A stretch of 64,000 bases of DNA from an uncultured Ilumatobacter sp. (GTDB lineage Bacteria; Actinomycetota; Acidimicrobiia; Acidimicrobiales; Ilumatobacteraceae): positions 1-64,000 of the forward strand of contig CALFRK010000027.1 of NCBI GenBank assembly GCA_937919625.1. Reading direction: 5' to 3'. The position numbers were made by a program, and so were the translations under genes. Each line of letters opens with the position of its first letter. Position 1 is the first letter of the stretch. Positions 1 through 9,145 of the stretch are shown piece after piece. The notes under the pieces were generated by a model. That model was not told where the DNA came from, did no database searches, and saw nothing but the letters and a program-made list of their open reading frames with translations.

Positions 1-310
<310 letters not shown>

Positions 311-1054
311 CCATCGCACCTACCTCTGACCCGGGGTTTAGCGGTCCGATGATCCCGTCGTGACACGGATGTGACCCACGGTCTTAGAGCGCCTGGCGCG
401 ACCAGTCCGACGCTGCCCGTTCGATCGCCTCGCGGGTCTTCTCCTCATCGCTCGACCAGAAGTGCGTGTAAACGTCGAGAGTCTCTGCCGGCGATGCGTG
501 GCCGAGCACCGCCTGAACGGCACGAGCACAAGATTGTGCCGGCCCATCAACGTCACCACCGCCCGAGCCCTTCAGCTCAGCGTTTCAGGCCAGACCAGTT
601 ACACCGCGGACCCGAGTGTCACCGTGAGTGTGCCGGCCGCAGCAGCAGTCGCACAGGACCGGATCGCCCGCATCGCCACCGGATCCATAGGCACTCCAAA
701 CGGCGATCGGTCGTCTCGACCTGGTCCACCTACACCTGCGTGACGCCCGAGGCTTTCAAAAGCTGCGCAAGCCTTCCGATTTCGCTCGGCGCAGGCTTTC
801 CGGCCACACCGATCCGCACCGCCGCCCACATCTCAGCGAACGTGATGAACCCAACATCACACCCAGTCAGATTCGTGCAGATCGTGGTCCGCGAACCACC
901 ATGAGTCGGTGTGAATCGCCGTGAAGCGACAAGTAAGGAAACACCTGATAGATCAGCATTTCAATGCATCGTCCCTGGTGGCGAGAGTGCCTGTGGCATT
1001 CCAACGCTTGCAGGTCGACTCCCCGCCACCACTGAACAGGACGGATGTAGCCTG
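311..1054. other. Degraded intergenic stretch after rnpB
   Basis: No intact gene is visible here apart from the recombinase remnant at 384-530. On the minus strand a frame between stops at about 961 and 730 encodes a helix-like tail (around FAEMWAAVRIGV and SEIGRLAQLLKASG) but has no ATG, GTG or TTG start at its beginning, so it looks like a second gene fragment rather than a gene. The remaining open frames are compositionally like shadows of GC-rich DNA. The combination suggests decay of an inserted element. Confidence 0.5.
384..530 (-). pseudogene. Tyrosine recombinase (phage-type integrase) C-terminal remnant
   Basis: Reading the minus strand from about 530 to the TAA at 384-386 gives AVQAVLGHASPAETLDVYTH, then FWSSDEEKTREAIERA and a short tail. 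This matches the C-terminal end of tyrosine recombinases: the LGHAS box II segment and the catalytic Tyr within LDVYTHFW. The usual upstream HxLRH box, the first catalytic Arg and the whole N-terminal domain are absent. The frame is closed by a stop at about 585-587 and has no start codon, so only about 45 residues survive. It lies about 75 bp beyond the rnpB 3' end and is transcribed toward it, an arrangement expected for an element integrated near a structural RNA gene, but no second attachment site was seen. Confidence 0.75.
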
Positions 1055-2236
1055 CTACGGCTCCCAGGTGAGGGTGCCGAAGGAGTCGCCCGGCCCGGCG
1101 TCGGAGCTGGACGCGCGCACGGCCAATTCGAGGACCACCAACTCCGCCGGCGAATCGTTGCCGACGTTGTCGACGCTGACGACCACGGTGTCCGGGCTGG
1201 TCCATTCAGCAGTCATGACAGCATCGAGAACGAGGGTGCTGGCGGGACCCGAGAATGTCCTGCACCGAACATCTCGTCCTTGTGCCCAGGTGCAGTTGGC
1301 GTCGAATGTGCCGTCGGCAGTCGTGGTGATGAACGACAGGGAATACCAGCTGGTGCTCTCCAGTGCAGCCAACGCCTCGCCGTCTCCATCGACAGTCACC
1401 GTGTAGTGATGAGAAGCAAACTGGTAATCGAGAGTCTGGGGCGCTCCAGGTCCAATAACGACTTCCTCCAGCACCGTCACCGTCGGCTCCGGGTCCTCCT
1501 GCGCCGTCACCGTTACCGTCACCGTCGGCTCCGGGTCCTCCTGCGCCGTCACCGTTACTGTCACTTGGGCTGAGTCTGTCCCGTCCGGTTCCTCGGTTTG
1601 CTCGCCGACACTTGCGACGGGCTCAGGCTCGATGACGCCGTCACCGGTGAGCGTCACATACAAACCGCCCGCCATGACGAGGCCGAACAGGCCACCCGCG
1701 CTGAGCAGCAGCACCGTCTTGCTCGGGCCGAAGTTCGGCTTCGCTACCCGGTTCTCGGGCAGCTGATAATCACTGGGCACATCGTCGTCTCTATCCAAGT
1801 CATCGGCGTGCTGGCTTCCATTCGGCAGCGTGACGTAGACCCGACTAGGCGACGCGAACTTTGGGTCAGCCGGTTCATCAGCGATCTTCACGGCATAGGT
1901 GCGTTGCCATCCACGAAAGAACTTCAACTGACCTTCTGAACTCAACCGACCGAATTCCCATGCCCAGTCGACGTCTTCCCATGTCCAGTCCGCGTGGAGC
2001 AGGCCGGCGGGTGGAATGAGACGCGCGTTTCGGTCCAGTATGAGGAGCGCTTCCCCGTACTCCCTATCAATCTGATTCTTCGTATCAGTCGGCTTCCTGC
2101 CATCCATCTCCCTAGCCATCCCCAGATCAGATTCAAACGAGGGTTGGCGCTGAAGGACGTTTTCCTTGAACCATTGCTGCTTGCCTGCCGCATCGAGCTT
2201 CCAGAAGACTGCCTCGTCGGGCACATTCAGAGGCAC
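1055..2236 (-). CDS. Membrane-anchored hypothetical protein with V-T repeat stalk
   Basis: 393 residues, family not recognised. The N-terminal ~170 residues are charged, Trp-rich and soluble (a WTWEDVDWAWEFGRLS segment near 105-120 and FFRGWQRTY soon after). One hydrophobic helix (VLLLSAGGLFGLVMAGGLYV, about 175-195) follows. Then comes a Thr/Val/Glu/Pro stalk with two copies of VTVTVTAQEDPEPT, encoded by a 42-bp tandem repeat, and a C-terminal domain of about 140 residues with two Cys. This topology (cytoplasmic N-terminus, single pass, extracellular C-terminal domain) is an inference. The start is a GTG at 2234-2236, placed 3 nt after a 17-nt (AG)n tract that supplies the only Shine-Dalgarno-like sequence. 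It follows the GGDEF gene by 31 bp on the same strand and may be co-transcribed with it. Confidence 0.75.
   Translation of the reverse strand: MPLNVPDEAVFWKLDAAGKQQWFKENVLQRQPSFESDLGMAREMDGRKPTDTKNQIDREYGEALLILDRNARLIPPAGLLHADWTWEDVDWAWEFGRLSSEGQLKFFRGWQRTYAVKIADEPADPKFASPSRVYVTLPNGSQHADDLDRDDDVPSDYQLPENRVAKPNFGPSKTVLLLSAGGLFGLVMAGGLYVTLTGDGVIEPEPVASVGEQTEEPDGTDSAQVTVTVTAQEDPEPTVTVTVTAQEDPEPTVTVLEEVVIGPGAPQTLDYQFASHHYTVTVDGDGEALAALESTSWYSLSFITTTADGTFDANCTWAQGRDVRCRTFSGPASTLVLDAVMTAEWTSPDTVVVSVDNVGNDSPAELVVLELAVRASSSDAGPGDSFGTLTWEP
1479..1562. repeat. Two tandem copies of a 42-bp coding repeat
   Basis: A 42-bp unit containing CACCGTCGGCTCCGGGTCCT occurs twice in direct tandem with almost no divergence. 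It encodes the two identical 14-residue V-T/Q-E-D-P-E-P-T units in the stalk of the membrane protein. Unit number could change by slippage or recombination, which would lengthen or shorten the stalk in frame. Confidence 0.8.
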
Positions 2237-2239
2237 TTG

Positions 2240-2256
2240 TCTCTCTCTCTCTCTCT
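2240..2256 (-). repeat. (AG)8A dinucleotide tract at a ribosome binding site
   Basis: The plus strand reads (TC)8T, so the mRNA of the minus-strand gene carries AGAGAGAGAGAGAGAGA followed by CAA and the GTG start at 2236. The tract is the only purine-rich Shine-Dalgarno candidate for that gene. Copy-number changes would not shift the reading frame but could change initiation strength. Confidence 0.8.
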
Positions 2257-2267
2257 GGACTGGGCGC

Positions 2268-4261
2268 TCAGTGTACTAAACCGCCCCGGGTGTGCTCCTG
2301 TGCCCACTCGAAGGAGTCCCCGCCAGCCTGTTTGGCGGCATACATCGCCACATCCGCGGCCTCGATGAGGTTCTGGGCGGTCGTGTCGCTCCCAGGGTCT
2401 GACGCGGCGATACCGATCGAGCCGCGGACATTGGCAGAGCCCGCGGCCGTGGCGATGGGTTCTCGGAGGACGTTGAGTATTCGGGCCGCCATCCGCTCGA
2501 TGTCACTGTGCTCGCCTGCGTCGACCAGCACCACGACAAACTCGTCGCCGCCGTATCGAGCCAGGGTGTCGCTGGAGCGCACGACCGAACTGAGCCGTCG
2601 GGCTGCCTCCTTGAGCACTTCGTCCCCGGCGCCGTGACCGAGTGAGTCGTTGACTTCCTTGAACCCGTCGAGGTCGATGAAGCAGACGGCCACGCGGCCG
2701 CCGTGCCGTTCCTGGCGGGCGAGGTCTCGACGGAGGGCCACCCAGAGCAGAGGTCGGTTGGCAAGGTCGGTGAGTTCGTCGTGAGTCGCCTGCTTCTCCA
2801 ACTCTCGTTCGTGCCGCACCTGGGTGGTGACGTCTGTGAAGACGCCGACGTAGCGCTCGGGAGTGTTCGACTCGTCGACGATGACAGAAAACGACAGCAA
2901 CTGCACGAACGACGAGCCATCTGCCTTGTAGTCGTTGATCCGCCCCGTCCAGCGCCGGCTCGTGCTCAGCGTCTCCATGACCTCGTCGTAGAAGCCGGTG
3001 TCGTGGGACAGGGAGCGCAACGCGCGGAGGGGTTTGCCGAGGGTCGTGTCCTCATCGAACCCGGTGATCTCGGTGTAGGCGGGATTGATCGCGACGACCG
3101 TGAGGTCGGCGTCAGCCACCACGATGCCTTCGACGGGGGCGTTGAAGACGAAGTCAGCCTCCAGGAGGGCGAACCGGGATCTCCATTGGCCCGCGAGCGC
3201 CGCTGAGGCGACGGCCGAAAGCGCCCACAGGAGCGCCGCGATGCCTGCGGCGAGCCATGCCGCGTCACGAGTAACCGCGTGGGCACCCGCCTCGATCTCG
3301 GCTGCCGGAGCGAACGAGTACGCAGACCATTCGATTGTGCGCCCAGGGTTGGTCGTCACGTTCGGGAGGAAGGCCCGGATCTCTTCGAGCGGTGAGAGAT
3401 GTCGATGGGTGTAGAGCCCGAGTGACGTCTCGAACTGGAGCGGCCCGTCTCCGGCCATCACTGCCCATCCGGCGGCATCCCGGGCGCTCAGCGATCGATC
3501 GGGGTCATCGAACATGAATCCCCACTCATCCGTTGGGTCCGGGGCGATGAGCCAGTATCCGTCCTCGTTGGCGAGGTGGAATGTGGCGCCGATCGCGCCC
3601 GCGTCATCGCGGAGGGCGTTGAGCGCGATGTCTCCGAGGTAATTGAGATAAGAACCCCACGCTGCGTGCCATCGGCGGCGAACACTGGACTCCCCAATCG
3701 GAGCATCGGCTTGAGGGGGCGTTCGATCTCACCCTGTTCGACATTGAGGTCCAGGGGTGACACGAAGATGGCGCCCCGCGGCAAATCGACGGTGTTGGCG
3801 AAGTAGTAGCGGCCGGACTTGTCTTGGAGGTTGGCGACGCGCAGCACTTCGCCGCCGCGGAAGTCGACTCGCACGCGCTCCATGCCCGCCATGTCGATGA
3901 AGCGGATCTGGTCGTACACACGTCTAATCGACGAGAGCCCCTCGAAGATCCGAGCGACGGTATCGAGTTCGGCGTCCGTGGGTGTCGCCGACAGATCCGT
4001 CAGCGCGTCCTGCTCAGCGAGGATCGCCAGGTCGCCGGCTGCGTCCACGATCGGCTGGGTGAGCGTTTGACCGACGCCTTGAATGGCCGAGACCTGGTCC
4101 GCCCTGAACTCCTGCTCCCACGTATCGACCCGCGAGCGCTCGACAAAGATGAATCCCACCGCGGCGAGAAGCGTGGTCGCCGCAAAGAGCGGAACGAAGT
4201 ACCGCAGGAACGGGCGATTCCCGAGGAATGGCTTTCTGTGTCGCAAGGATGGAACAGTCAT
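2268..4261 (-). pseudogene. Cache-like sensor/PAS/GGDEF diguanylate cyclase, split by a 1-nt frameshift
   Basis: Diguanylate cyclases make cyclic di-GMP from two GTP. The N-terminal half (ATG at 4261) has a membrane helix (FLRYFVPLFAATTLLAAVGF) and an extracellular Cache-like sensor. After the DGTQRGVLI segment the frame shifts at about 3645-3650; restoring one base (ATCTC to ATCCTC) yields the expected GVLILNYLGD and continues in the second frame to the stop at 2268. That part has a second membrane helix, a PAS domain (with FNAPVEGIVVADAD), and a GGDEF domain with RYGGDEF and an intact RxxD inhibitory site (RSSD) exactly five residues before GGDEF. All catalytic parts are intact, so the break is either a recent mutation or a sequence error. 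A genuine frameshift would leave a soluble-sensor fragment plus an internally started cyclase. Confidence 0.85.
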
Positions 4262-4649
4262 AGGTCGATCACCATCAAACCGATTCGCCCGTAATCACAT
4301 TCTCGGGCTCGCAGGACATCATCACGGAAGGCGACCGAAAATCCTCCTCGAGCTCACCCGGCGGACTTCCATCGACCGCTGGTTGCAGACCGTCCATCGG
4401 CGCGATCGACCGAGAGGTCAAGTCGACGTCTGGCAGGACAGGAACCTTCACGCCACTTCATCGGCACGATGTCCCCCCGACACGACCGAAAGATGCCGAT
4501 CGCCTTGCACTCATCACAAGCCATCGGTCTGGCCAACACCACTGTTGATTCGCTCAACCCCACGAGTTCGGCGGACCCCTATGCCGCACTGTGCTTGATT
4601 GGGCACCCCGCCGGGATCTGGATAGCCTGGCTGGAGGAGGCCGATCGAG
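4262..4649. other. Divergent intergenic region without a supported gene
   Basis: 388 bp between the divergently transcribed GGDEF gene and the 62-codon ORF before the histidine kinase. It probably holds both promoters. No RNA gene, repeat or convincing coding frame was seen; a 69-codon minus-strand frame with several Cys lacks a ribosome binding site and recognisable similarity. Confidence 0.5.
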
Positions 4650-4838
4650 ATGCACCCCACCCTGTGTAGCGCACCAGCCAACGCGTCGGCCAAGATCACT
4701 ACTGAACGTCTTGGGCGCTTTCTCGCCGCCGAATTCGATGGTTATCTCGCCAAGCTGTCGGACCTGGCGCGTTCCAATCGAACCGTGGATAAGTTATTGA
4801 CAGCCGCTAGCACCGTTACAGCATCGGGAGAGACATGA
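4650..4838 (+). CDS. Small ORF translationally coupled to the hybrid histidine kinase
   Basis: 62 codons, family not recognised. Support comes from signals rather than homology: a strong GGAGGAGG Shine-Dalgarno 7-8 nt before the ATG, and a TGA that overlaps the kinase ATG in an ATGA arrangement at 4835-4838. The product has no membrane helix; a central amphipathic segment (LGRFLAAEFDGYLAKLSDLA) is predicted helical by eye. It could be a partner of the kinase or a coupling leader that sets kinase expression. Confidence 0.55.
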   Translation: MHPTLCSAPANASAKITTERLGRFLAAEFDGYLAKLSDLARSNRTVDKLLTAASTVTASGET

Positions 4839-7201
4839 GCGATCGGCTGGGCAGCGAACCAACCGATGATGCTCGCCAGCACCAGGACCAGACCCAGCTG
4901 GCGAGCGCCAACCAACGCTTCAGCGAGATCGTGCAGGCCATGCCCGACATCGTCATGGTCTTGGATCTGCAGGGACGCAATATCGAATGCAGCGACCACC
5001 CAAGCCTGGCTATGCCAAGAGTCGACCTGATCGGCAAACTTGTTGACGAGGTCATTCCCGGCCCCGCCGCCGATCAAGTGCACCAAGCGATCGCCGAAAC
5101 AACGGCCACTGGCGAAACGGTCAGCTTCGAATACAGTCTGGATCTCGTCGGTGGCATCAGAACCTTCAGTGCACGGATAAAGCTATTCGGTGAACAAGAC
5201 GTGTTGACGGTCATTCGCGACGTCACCGAGCAGCACGTGAGGACAAACGAACTGCGCCTGTTCAAGCAATCGCTCGACAGAACCCTCGACTGCGTGTTCA
5301 TGTTCGATGGTGAATCGTGGCAGTTCAACTATGTCAATCGGGGGGCGACCGAGCAACTCGGTTACACCGACGCCGAGCTGTTGCAGATGTACCCCTGGGA
5401 CATCAAACCGGAGTTCACCGAGGTCCAGTTCAAGAAGCTGATCGCACCGTTGGTGGCAGGCACCCAAGAGCACCTCAAGTTCGAGACCGTGCACCGCCGC
5501 AAGGACGGCCATCTGGTTCCAGTGGAAATATCATTGCAATACATTGCGGCGACAGAACACCCAGGTCGATTCGTCGCCGTGGTGAACGACATCACCGACC
5601 GCAAGAACGCCGAGGCGGCGCTTCGAGCCGTCAACGATCAGCTCGAAGAGCGTGTCGTAGAGCGCACCTCCCAGCTTACCCAACGTCAGTCGCAGCTAGA
5701 GCTGGCGCAAAAGCTCGCCCATATCGGCAATTGGAGCGCTGATCTGCGGACCGGTCACGTCATCTGGTCCGACGAGCTGTACGACATCTTCGGACGCGAC
5801 CCCACAACGTTCACTCCGAGCATCGACGCCATACTGGCCACGATCCACCCCGACGACCGTGAACAACTACAACAGTCGATCGACGATGCTCTAGCCACCG
5901 CGGGTGAGATCCGAGCCGACCACCGGATCGTGTTGCCAGACGGCTCGATCCGATGGGTATCTGACTCTGGTAAGGCCGAACGCGACGCGGACGGCCGACC
6001 ATGGCGGCTGACCGGCACGATTCAGGACATCACCACCCGCAAGGAGGCCGAGCAGGAACTGGTTCTTGCCCGTGACCAGGCCCAGAGCGCCAACCTGGCC
6101 AAGACCGAGTTTCTGTCGCACATGTCGCACGAATTGCGCACACCGCTCAATGCCGTGTTGGGATTCGCCCAGTTGCTCCGGCTCGACACGCTCACCTCGG
6201 ACCAGACGGAGTCCGTCGACGAGGTCTTGCGGGCCGGCGAGCATCTGCACGACATGGTCAACCAGATGCTCGACCTGGCGCTGATCAAATCAGGCGATCT
6301 GAAAATCGACGCCGAACCGGTACAGCTGCGACCGCTCGCCGAATCCTGTATCAATATCGTCCGTCCCTTCGCCGCCGAACGCGGTATCAGCATCAGCATC
6401 GACTTGGTCGACAACTGTGTTGTGTTCGCTGATCCGAAGCGGCTGCGCCAGGTGTTGAACAACCTGCTTTCCAACGCGGTCAAGTACAACAACGACGGCG
6501 GAACGATCGAAGTGCGTTGGAGCAGCGAGCTCCAACGGGTACAGATCAGCGTGCAAGACAACGGCATCGGCATCGCCCCAGAAGCCATTTCACGCCTGTT
6601 CACACCGTTCGAACGGCTCGAATCGACCTATTCCGGCAGGAACGGCGCCGGAATCGGGCTGGCTCTGTGCCAGCATCTGATGACGGCGATGCAGGGCCAA
6701 ATCGAGATCGACACCGAACTCGGCCGCGGTACCACCGTTCGGATCGAGTTACCCGAAGTGCCGGGTACCGGCAACACTGCGAGCACGACGCCGGACACAT
6801 CGCTCTCCACCGAACTTCACACCGTGCTCTGCGTCGAAGACAATCCGACCAATCTAAGCCTGCTGGAACGCATCCTCCTGCCGAGTAGGGGGTTCCGAAT
6901 GATCAAGGCAGAACGCGGCGACATCGTTCTCGACCTGGCGCGCCAACACCAGCCCGGCATCATCCTGCTCGACATCGGTCTTCCCGACATCGACGGCCAC
7001 GAGGTGTTGCGACAGTTGCGAGCCGACCCGCTGACCAGCGAGATCCCGGTAGTGGCCGTCACGGCCGACGCCACCGACCACAACAGACACCGCTCACTAG
7101 CAGAAGGATTCGTCGCCTACGTGACCAAACCCTTCGAAATACACCAACTGCTCGAGCTGATCGAGTATCACCTGTCGAAGGGCATCGAAGCCGACCCGTG
7201 A
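4835..7201 (+). CDS. Hybrid histidine kinase with three PAS domains and a receiver
   Basis: 788 residues without a membrane helix, so probably a cytoplasmic sensor. Order: PAS 1 (about 25-140), PAS 2 (about 145-270), a short coiled coil, PAS/PAC 3 (about 290-405, with PDGSIRWVSDSGKAE), HisKA dimerisation domain with SHELRTPLNA and phospho-acceptor His432, HATPase_c (about 530-645; N box LNNLLSNAVKYN, G1 DNGIGI, G2 GAGIGLAL), and a C-terminal receiver (about 660-785) with acidic pair VEDN and phospho-acceptor Asp713 in LLDIGLPD. All catalytic motifs are intact. No cognate output gene is adjacent; phosphotransfer to another protein is therefore expected. It is divergent from the GGDEF gene, so a joint role in second-messenger signalling is possible but unproven. 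Confidence 0.95.
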   Translation: MSDRLGSEPTDDARQHQDQTQLASANQRFSEIVQAMPDIVMVLDLQGRNIECSDHPSLAMPRVDLIGKLVDEVIPGPAADQVHQAIAETTATGETVSFEYSLDLVGGIRTFSARIKLFGEQDVLTVIRDVTEQHVRTNELRLFKQSLDRTLDCVFMFDGESWQFNYVNRGATEQLGYTDAELLQMYPWDIKPEFTEVQFKKLIAPLVAGTQEHLKFETVHRRKDGHLVPVEISLQYIAATEHPGRFVAVVNDITDRKNAEAALRAVNDQLEERVVERTSQLTQRQSQLELAQKLAHIGNWSADLRTGHVIWSDELYDIFGRDPTTFTPSIDAILATIHPDDREQLQQSIDDALATAGEIRADHRIVLPDGSIRWVSDSGKAERDADGRPWRLTGTIQDITTRKEAEQELVLARDQAQSANLAKTEFLSHMSHELRTPLNAVLGFAQLLRLDTLTSDQTESVDEVLRAGEHLHDMVNQMLDLALIKSGDLKIDAEPVQLRPLAESCINIVRPFAAERGISISIDLVDNCVVFADPKRLRQVLNNLLSNAVKYNNDGGTIEVRWSSELQRVQISVQDNGIGIAPEAISRLFTPFERLESTYSGRNGAGIGLALCQHLMTAMQGQIEIDTELGRGTTVRIELPEVPGTGNTASTTPDTSLSTELHTVLCVEDNPTNLSLLERILLPSRGFRMIKAERGDIVLDLARQHQPGIILLDIGLPDIDGHEVLRQLRADPLTSEIPVVAVTADATDHNRHRSLAEGFVAYVTKPFEIHQLLELIEYHLSKGIEADP

Positions 7202-7272
7202 GAAGCCAATCGCTCAGTTACGAATCGATCCTGATCCTCGACGACTCGAATGCCAACCTGGAGCTACCGGTG

Positions 7273-7734
7273 TTAGCGATCGGGGAAACTTTCGTCCCAG
7301 TCGCGTAGGGCGATCTCGACATCGTCGATGGCCCAAACCAGCTTGCCGTACTGGAGGATTGCTCCTCCAACAAAGAAGTTGAGACCGCCGTCGGCCAGAC
7401 CAGCGTCGCGTCGGCGCCACACCCGCCAATCGGTGGCAAGACCGACGATCCCTCGGTACCGAGCGGGTTGGGTTCGGATCAACTCGGAGAAGATCCCGAT
7501 CTCGCATGCTGTTCCGTCGTCGATCATCGGGCCATCGAGCCACGCCACGATCGCCTCGCTGCCATGCAGACCGGCCGAGTCGACGGCGAAGATTGTCGCC
7601 GCATCAAACGACTCGATCGTCTGCCGATGTGGCACAAAGCATTCGTGACCGACGCGCTCGAGACGTGACGCAAGATCTTCGAGGAACGTGCGATCACCAG
7701 GCGTGAAGAGAGGACCAGCGATGTAGAGCTTCAT
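7273..7734 (-). CDS. Nucleoside 2-deoxyribosyltransferase-like protein
   Basis: 153 residues matching the nucleoside 2-deoxyribosyltransferase (NDT-like) family, whose members swap bases between deoxynucleosides or hydrolyse nucleoside monophosphates. Seen: N-terminal MKLYIAGPLFTPGD, the classic first strand and phosphate/sugar loop; LDGPMIDDGTACEIGIF, which carries the conserved Asp pair and the putative catalytic Glu (Glu in CEIG); and a C-terminal strand ending in RDWDESF. The length fits the family. It stands alone, convergent with the kinase gene and 40 bp downstream of the M20 gene. Substrate cannot be told from sequence. Confidence 0.85.
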   Translation of the reverse strand: MKLYIAGPLFTPGDRTFLEDLASRLERVGHECFVPHRQTIESFDAATIFAVDSAGLHGSEAIVAWLDGPMIDDGTACEIGIFSELIRTQPARYRGIVGLATDWRVWRRRDAGLADGGLNFFVGGAILQYGKLVWAIDDVEIALRDWDESFPDR

Positions 7735-7776
7735 GCCAACATGGTTGCAGGCTGCGGCGGGATCGGTAACAACCGG

Positions 7777-9015
7777 TCAGCCGATCGACAGACGCTGCTC
7801 GTTCAGGATCGAGAACGACGCGTCGGCGACAACCTGACAACCGGTAACGATGTCGAGTTCGGTGCTGTCTTCGGAGAAGTCGTGGCTGACGCCGCCGATG
7901 CTGGGGATGAACAGCATCGCGCACGGCAGATGGTGCGAGATAACCATCGCGTCGTGCACCGCAGCACTCGGCATGTCGACCCACTCGGCGGGCACCCGCT
8001 GTTCGGCCGCCGCGGCAAGGTGCCCACGAAGCTCGGGATCCATGTCGGCCGGAGCCACCGGCTGACGTTGTGGCACCACCGTGACCTCGACAGGCCCGTC
8101 GTCGTTCATCGCAGTCGCGACGGCGACGACAGCGGCCTCCATTGCGTCGAGCACGCGCTCGCTGGGATCCCGAAACTGAATAACCATCTCGGCGCGACCG
8201 GGGATGATGCTCTCGCCACCGGGCAACAGGCGAGCGTTTCCGATGTTCCACACACTGACCGGGCCGGCCACCTCGGCCAGTCGTTCGCGAAGCGTGACCG
8301 CGTACGCGAACAACGCCGCCCCGGCATCCTTGCGGCGCGCCATCGGCGTACTGCCCGCATGGTTCTGCTCGCCAACAAACGTGACACGCATGCTTCGGAT
8401 GCCGACGATCGACGTGACGACTCCTACCCGTAGTCCGGCGTCTTCAAGATGTGGTCCCTGCTCGATATGAGGTTCTAGGTAGGCGACATGGCGACCCAGA
8501 TCGAGACGCTGTCGGGGTGTGCCGGTAAGACCTACCCGCTCGATCGCCTCGGCGACGGTCTCGCCTTCGGCGTTGGCATCTTGCAGCATGCTGTCGGTCA
8601 GGTCGCCGACAAACGAGTTGCTTCCGAGGAACGTCGTGTACGTGCCCTCCTCATCGGACCATGCCACCGCGTCGACCGCCAGGTGCGCCGTGGCTGGGTC
8701 TTCACGGAGAGCTCGGGCAATCTCGATTGCGTACATCACCCCCATCGCCCCATCGAGCCAGCCGCCATTGGGTTGAGTATCCGAATGCGAGCCGATGATC
8801 AGCGCCGGGCCGGGGTTTTGCGACCGCCCGACGACATTACCGACCCCGTCGATCGACGCCACGAGTCCGGCGAGCGTCAGCTCGTCACACAGCCAGCGGC
8901 GCGCCGCCATGTCGGGATCTGAGAACGTTTGGCGAACCACGCCGCTGCCAGACGCACCGAACGAGCGCAGTTTGTGGAGGCCTGCGAGTAGACGTTTGCC
9001 GTCGATCTCCGCCAT
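7777..9015 (-). CDS. M20 family Zn-dependent amidohydrolase (carbamoylase/allantoate amidohydrolase type)
   Basis: 412 residues of the hydantoinase/carbamoylase branch of peptidase family M20, which cleave N-carbamoyl-amino acids, allantoate or ureidoglycine. Metal-site motifs are all visible: IIGSHSDTQPNGGWLDGAMG (His and bridging Asp), AWSDEEGT (Glu-Glu), EPHIEQGP (His), and the C-terminal SIGGVSHDFSEDS (His). The lid/dimerisation segment is present between them (GEQNHAGSTPMARRKDAG). Which amide is the substrate is not clear; the gene is not next to a hydantoinase or purine-catabolism cluster. The ATG start at 9013-9015 gives the family's usual length. Confidence 0.9.
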   Translation of the reverse strand: MAEIDGKRLLAGLHKLRSFGASGSGVVRQTFSDPDMAARRWLCDELTLAGLVASIDGVGNVVGRSQNPGPALIIGSHSDTQPNGGWLDGAMGVMYAIEIARALREDPATAHLAVDAVAWSDEEGTYTTFLGSNSFVGDLTDSMLQDANAEGETVAEAIERVGLTGTPRQRLDLGRHVAYLEPHIEQGPHLEDAGLRVGVVTSIVGIRSMRVTFVGEQNHAGSTPMARRKDAGAALFAYAVTLRERLAEVAGPVSVWNIGNARLLPGGESIIPGRAEMVIQFRDPSERVLDAMEAAVVAVATAMNDDGPVEVTVVPQRQPVAPADMDPELRGHLAAAAEQRVPAEWVDMPSAAVHDAMVISHHLPCAMLFIPSIGGVSHDFSEDSTELDIVTGCQVVADASFSILNEQRLSIG

Positions 9016-9112
9016 CGTCGAACCCTACAACGAGCTGGAGCTGCCGGGTCGAACTCGGACGTCGGCTCGAACAACGCTGCCGGGTCGCATCTCATGAACG
9101 TTGGGCGACAAG

Positions 9113-9130
9113 CTGCCGGCTTGCCGGCAG
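9113..9130 (-). terminator. Hairpin after the phosphatase gene
   Basis: A 7-bp perfect stem (CTGCCGG/CCGGCAG) with a 4-nt loop lies 16 bp beyond the stop of the histidine phosphatase on the minus strand. There is no clear U tract, so its role as an intrinsic terminator for the PBP1A-to-phosphatase operon is tentative. Confidence 0.4.
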
Positions 9131-9145
9131 ACGGCTACACGGCGC

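Noticed and set aside
3604-3700. Programmed -1 frameshifting in the GGDEF gene
   Set aside because: No slippery heptamer or downstream structure was seen; a simple one-base deletion explains the data better.
4354-4563. Cys-containing 69-codon minus-strand ORF before the histidine kinase
   Set aside because: No ribosome binding site, no recognisable similarity, and an overlap with the presumed promoter region.
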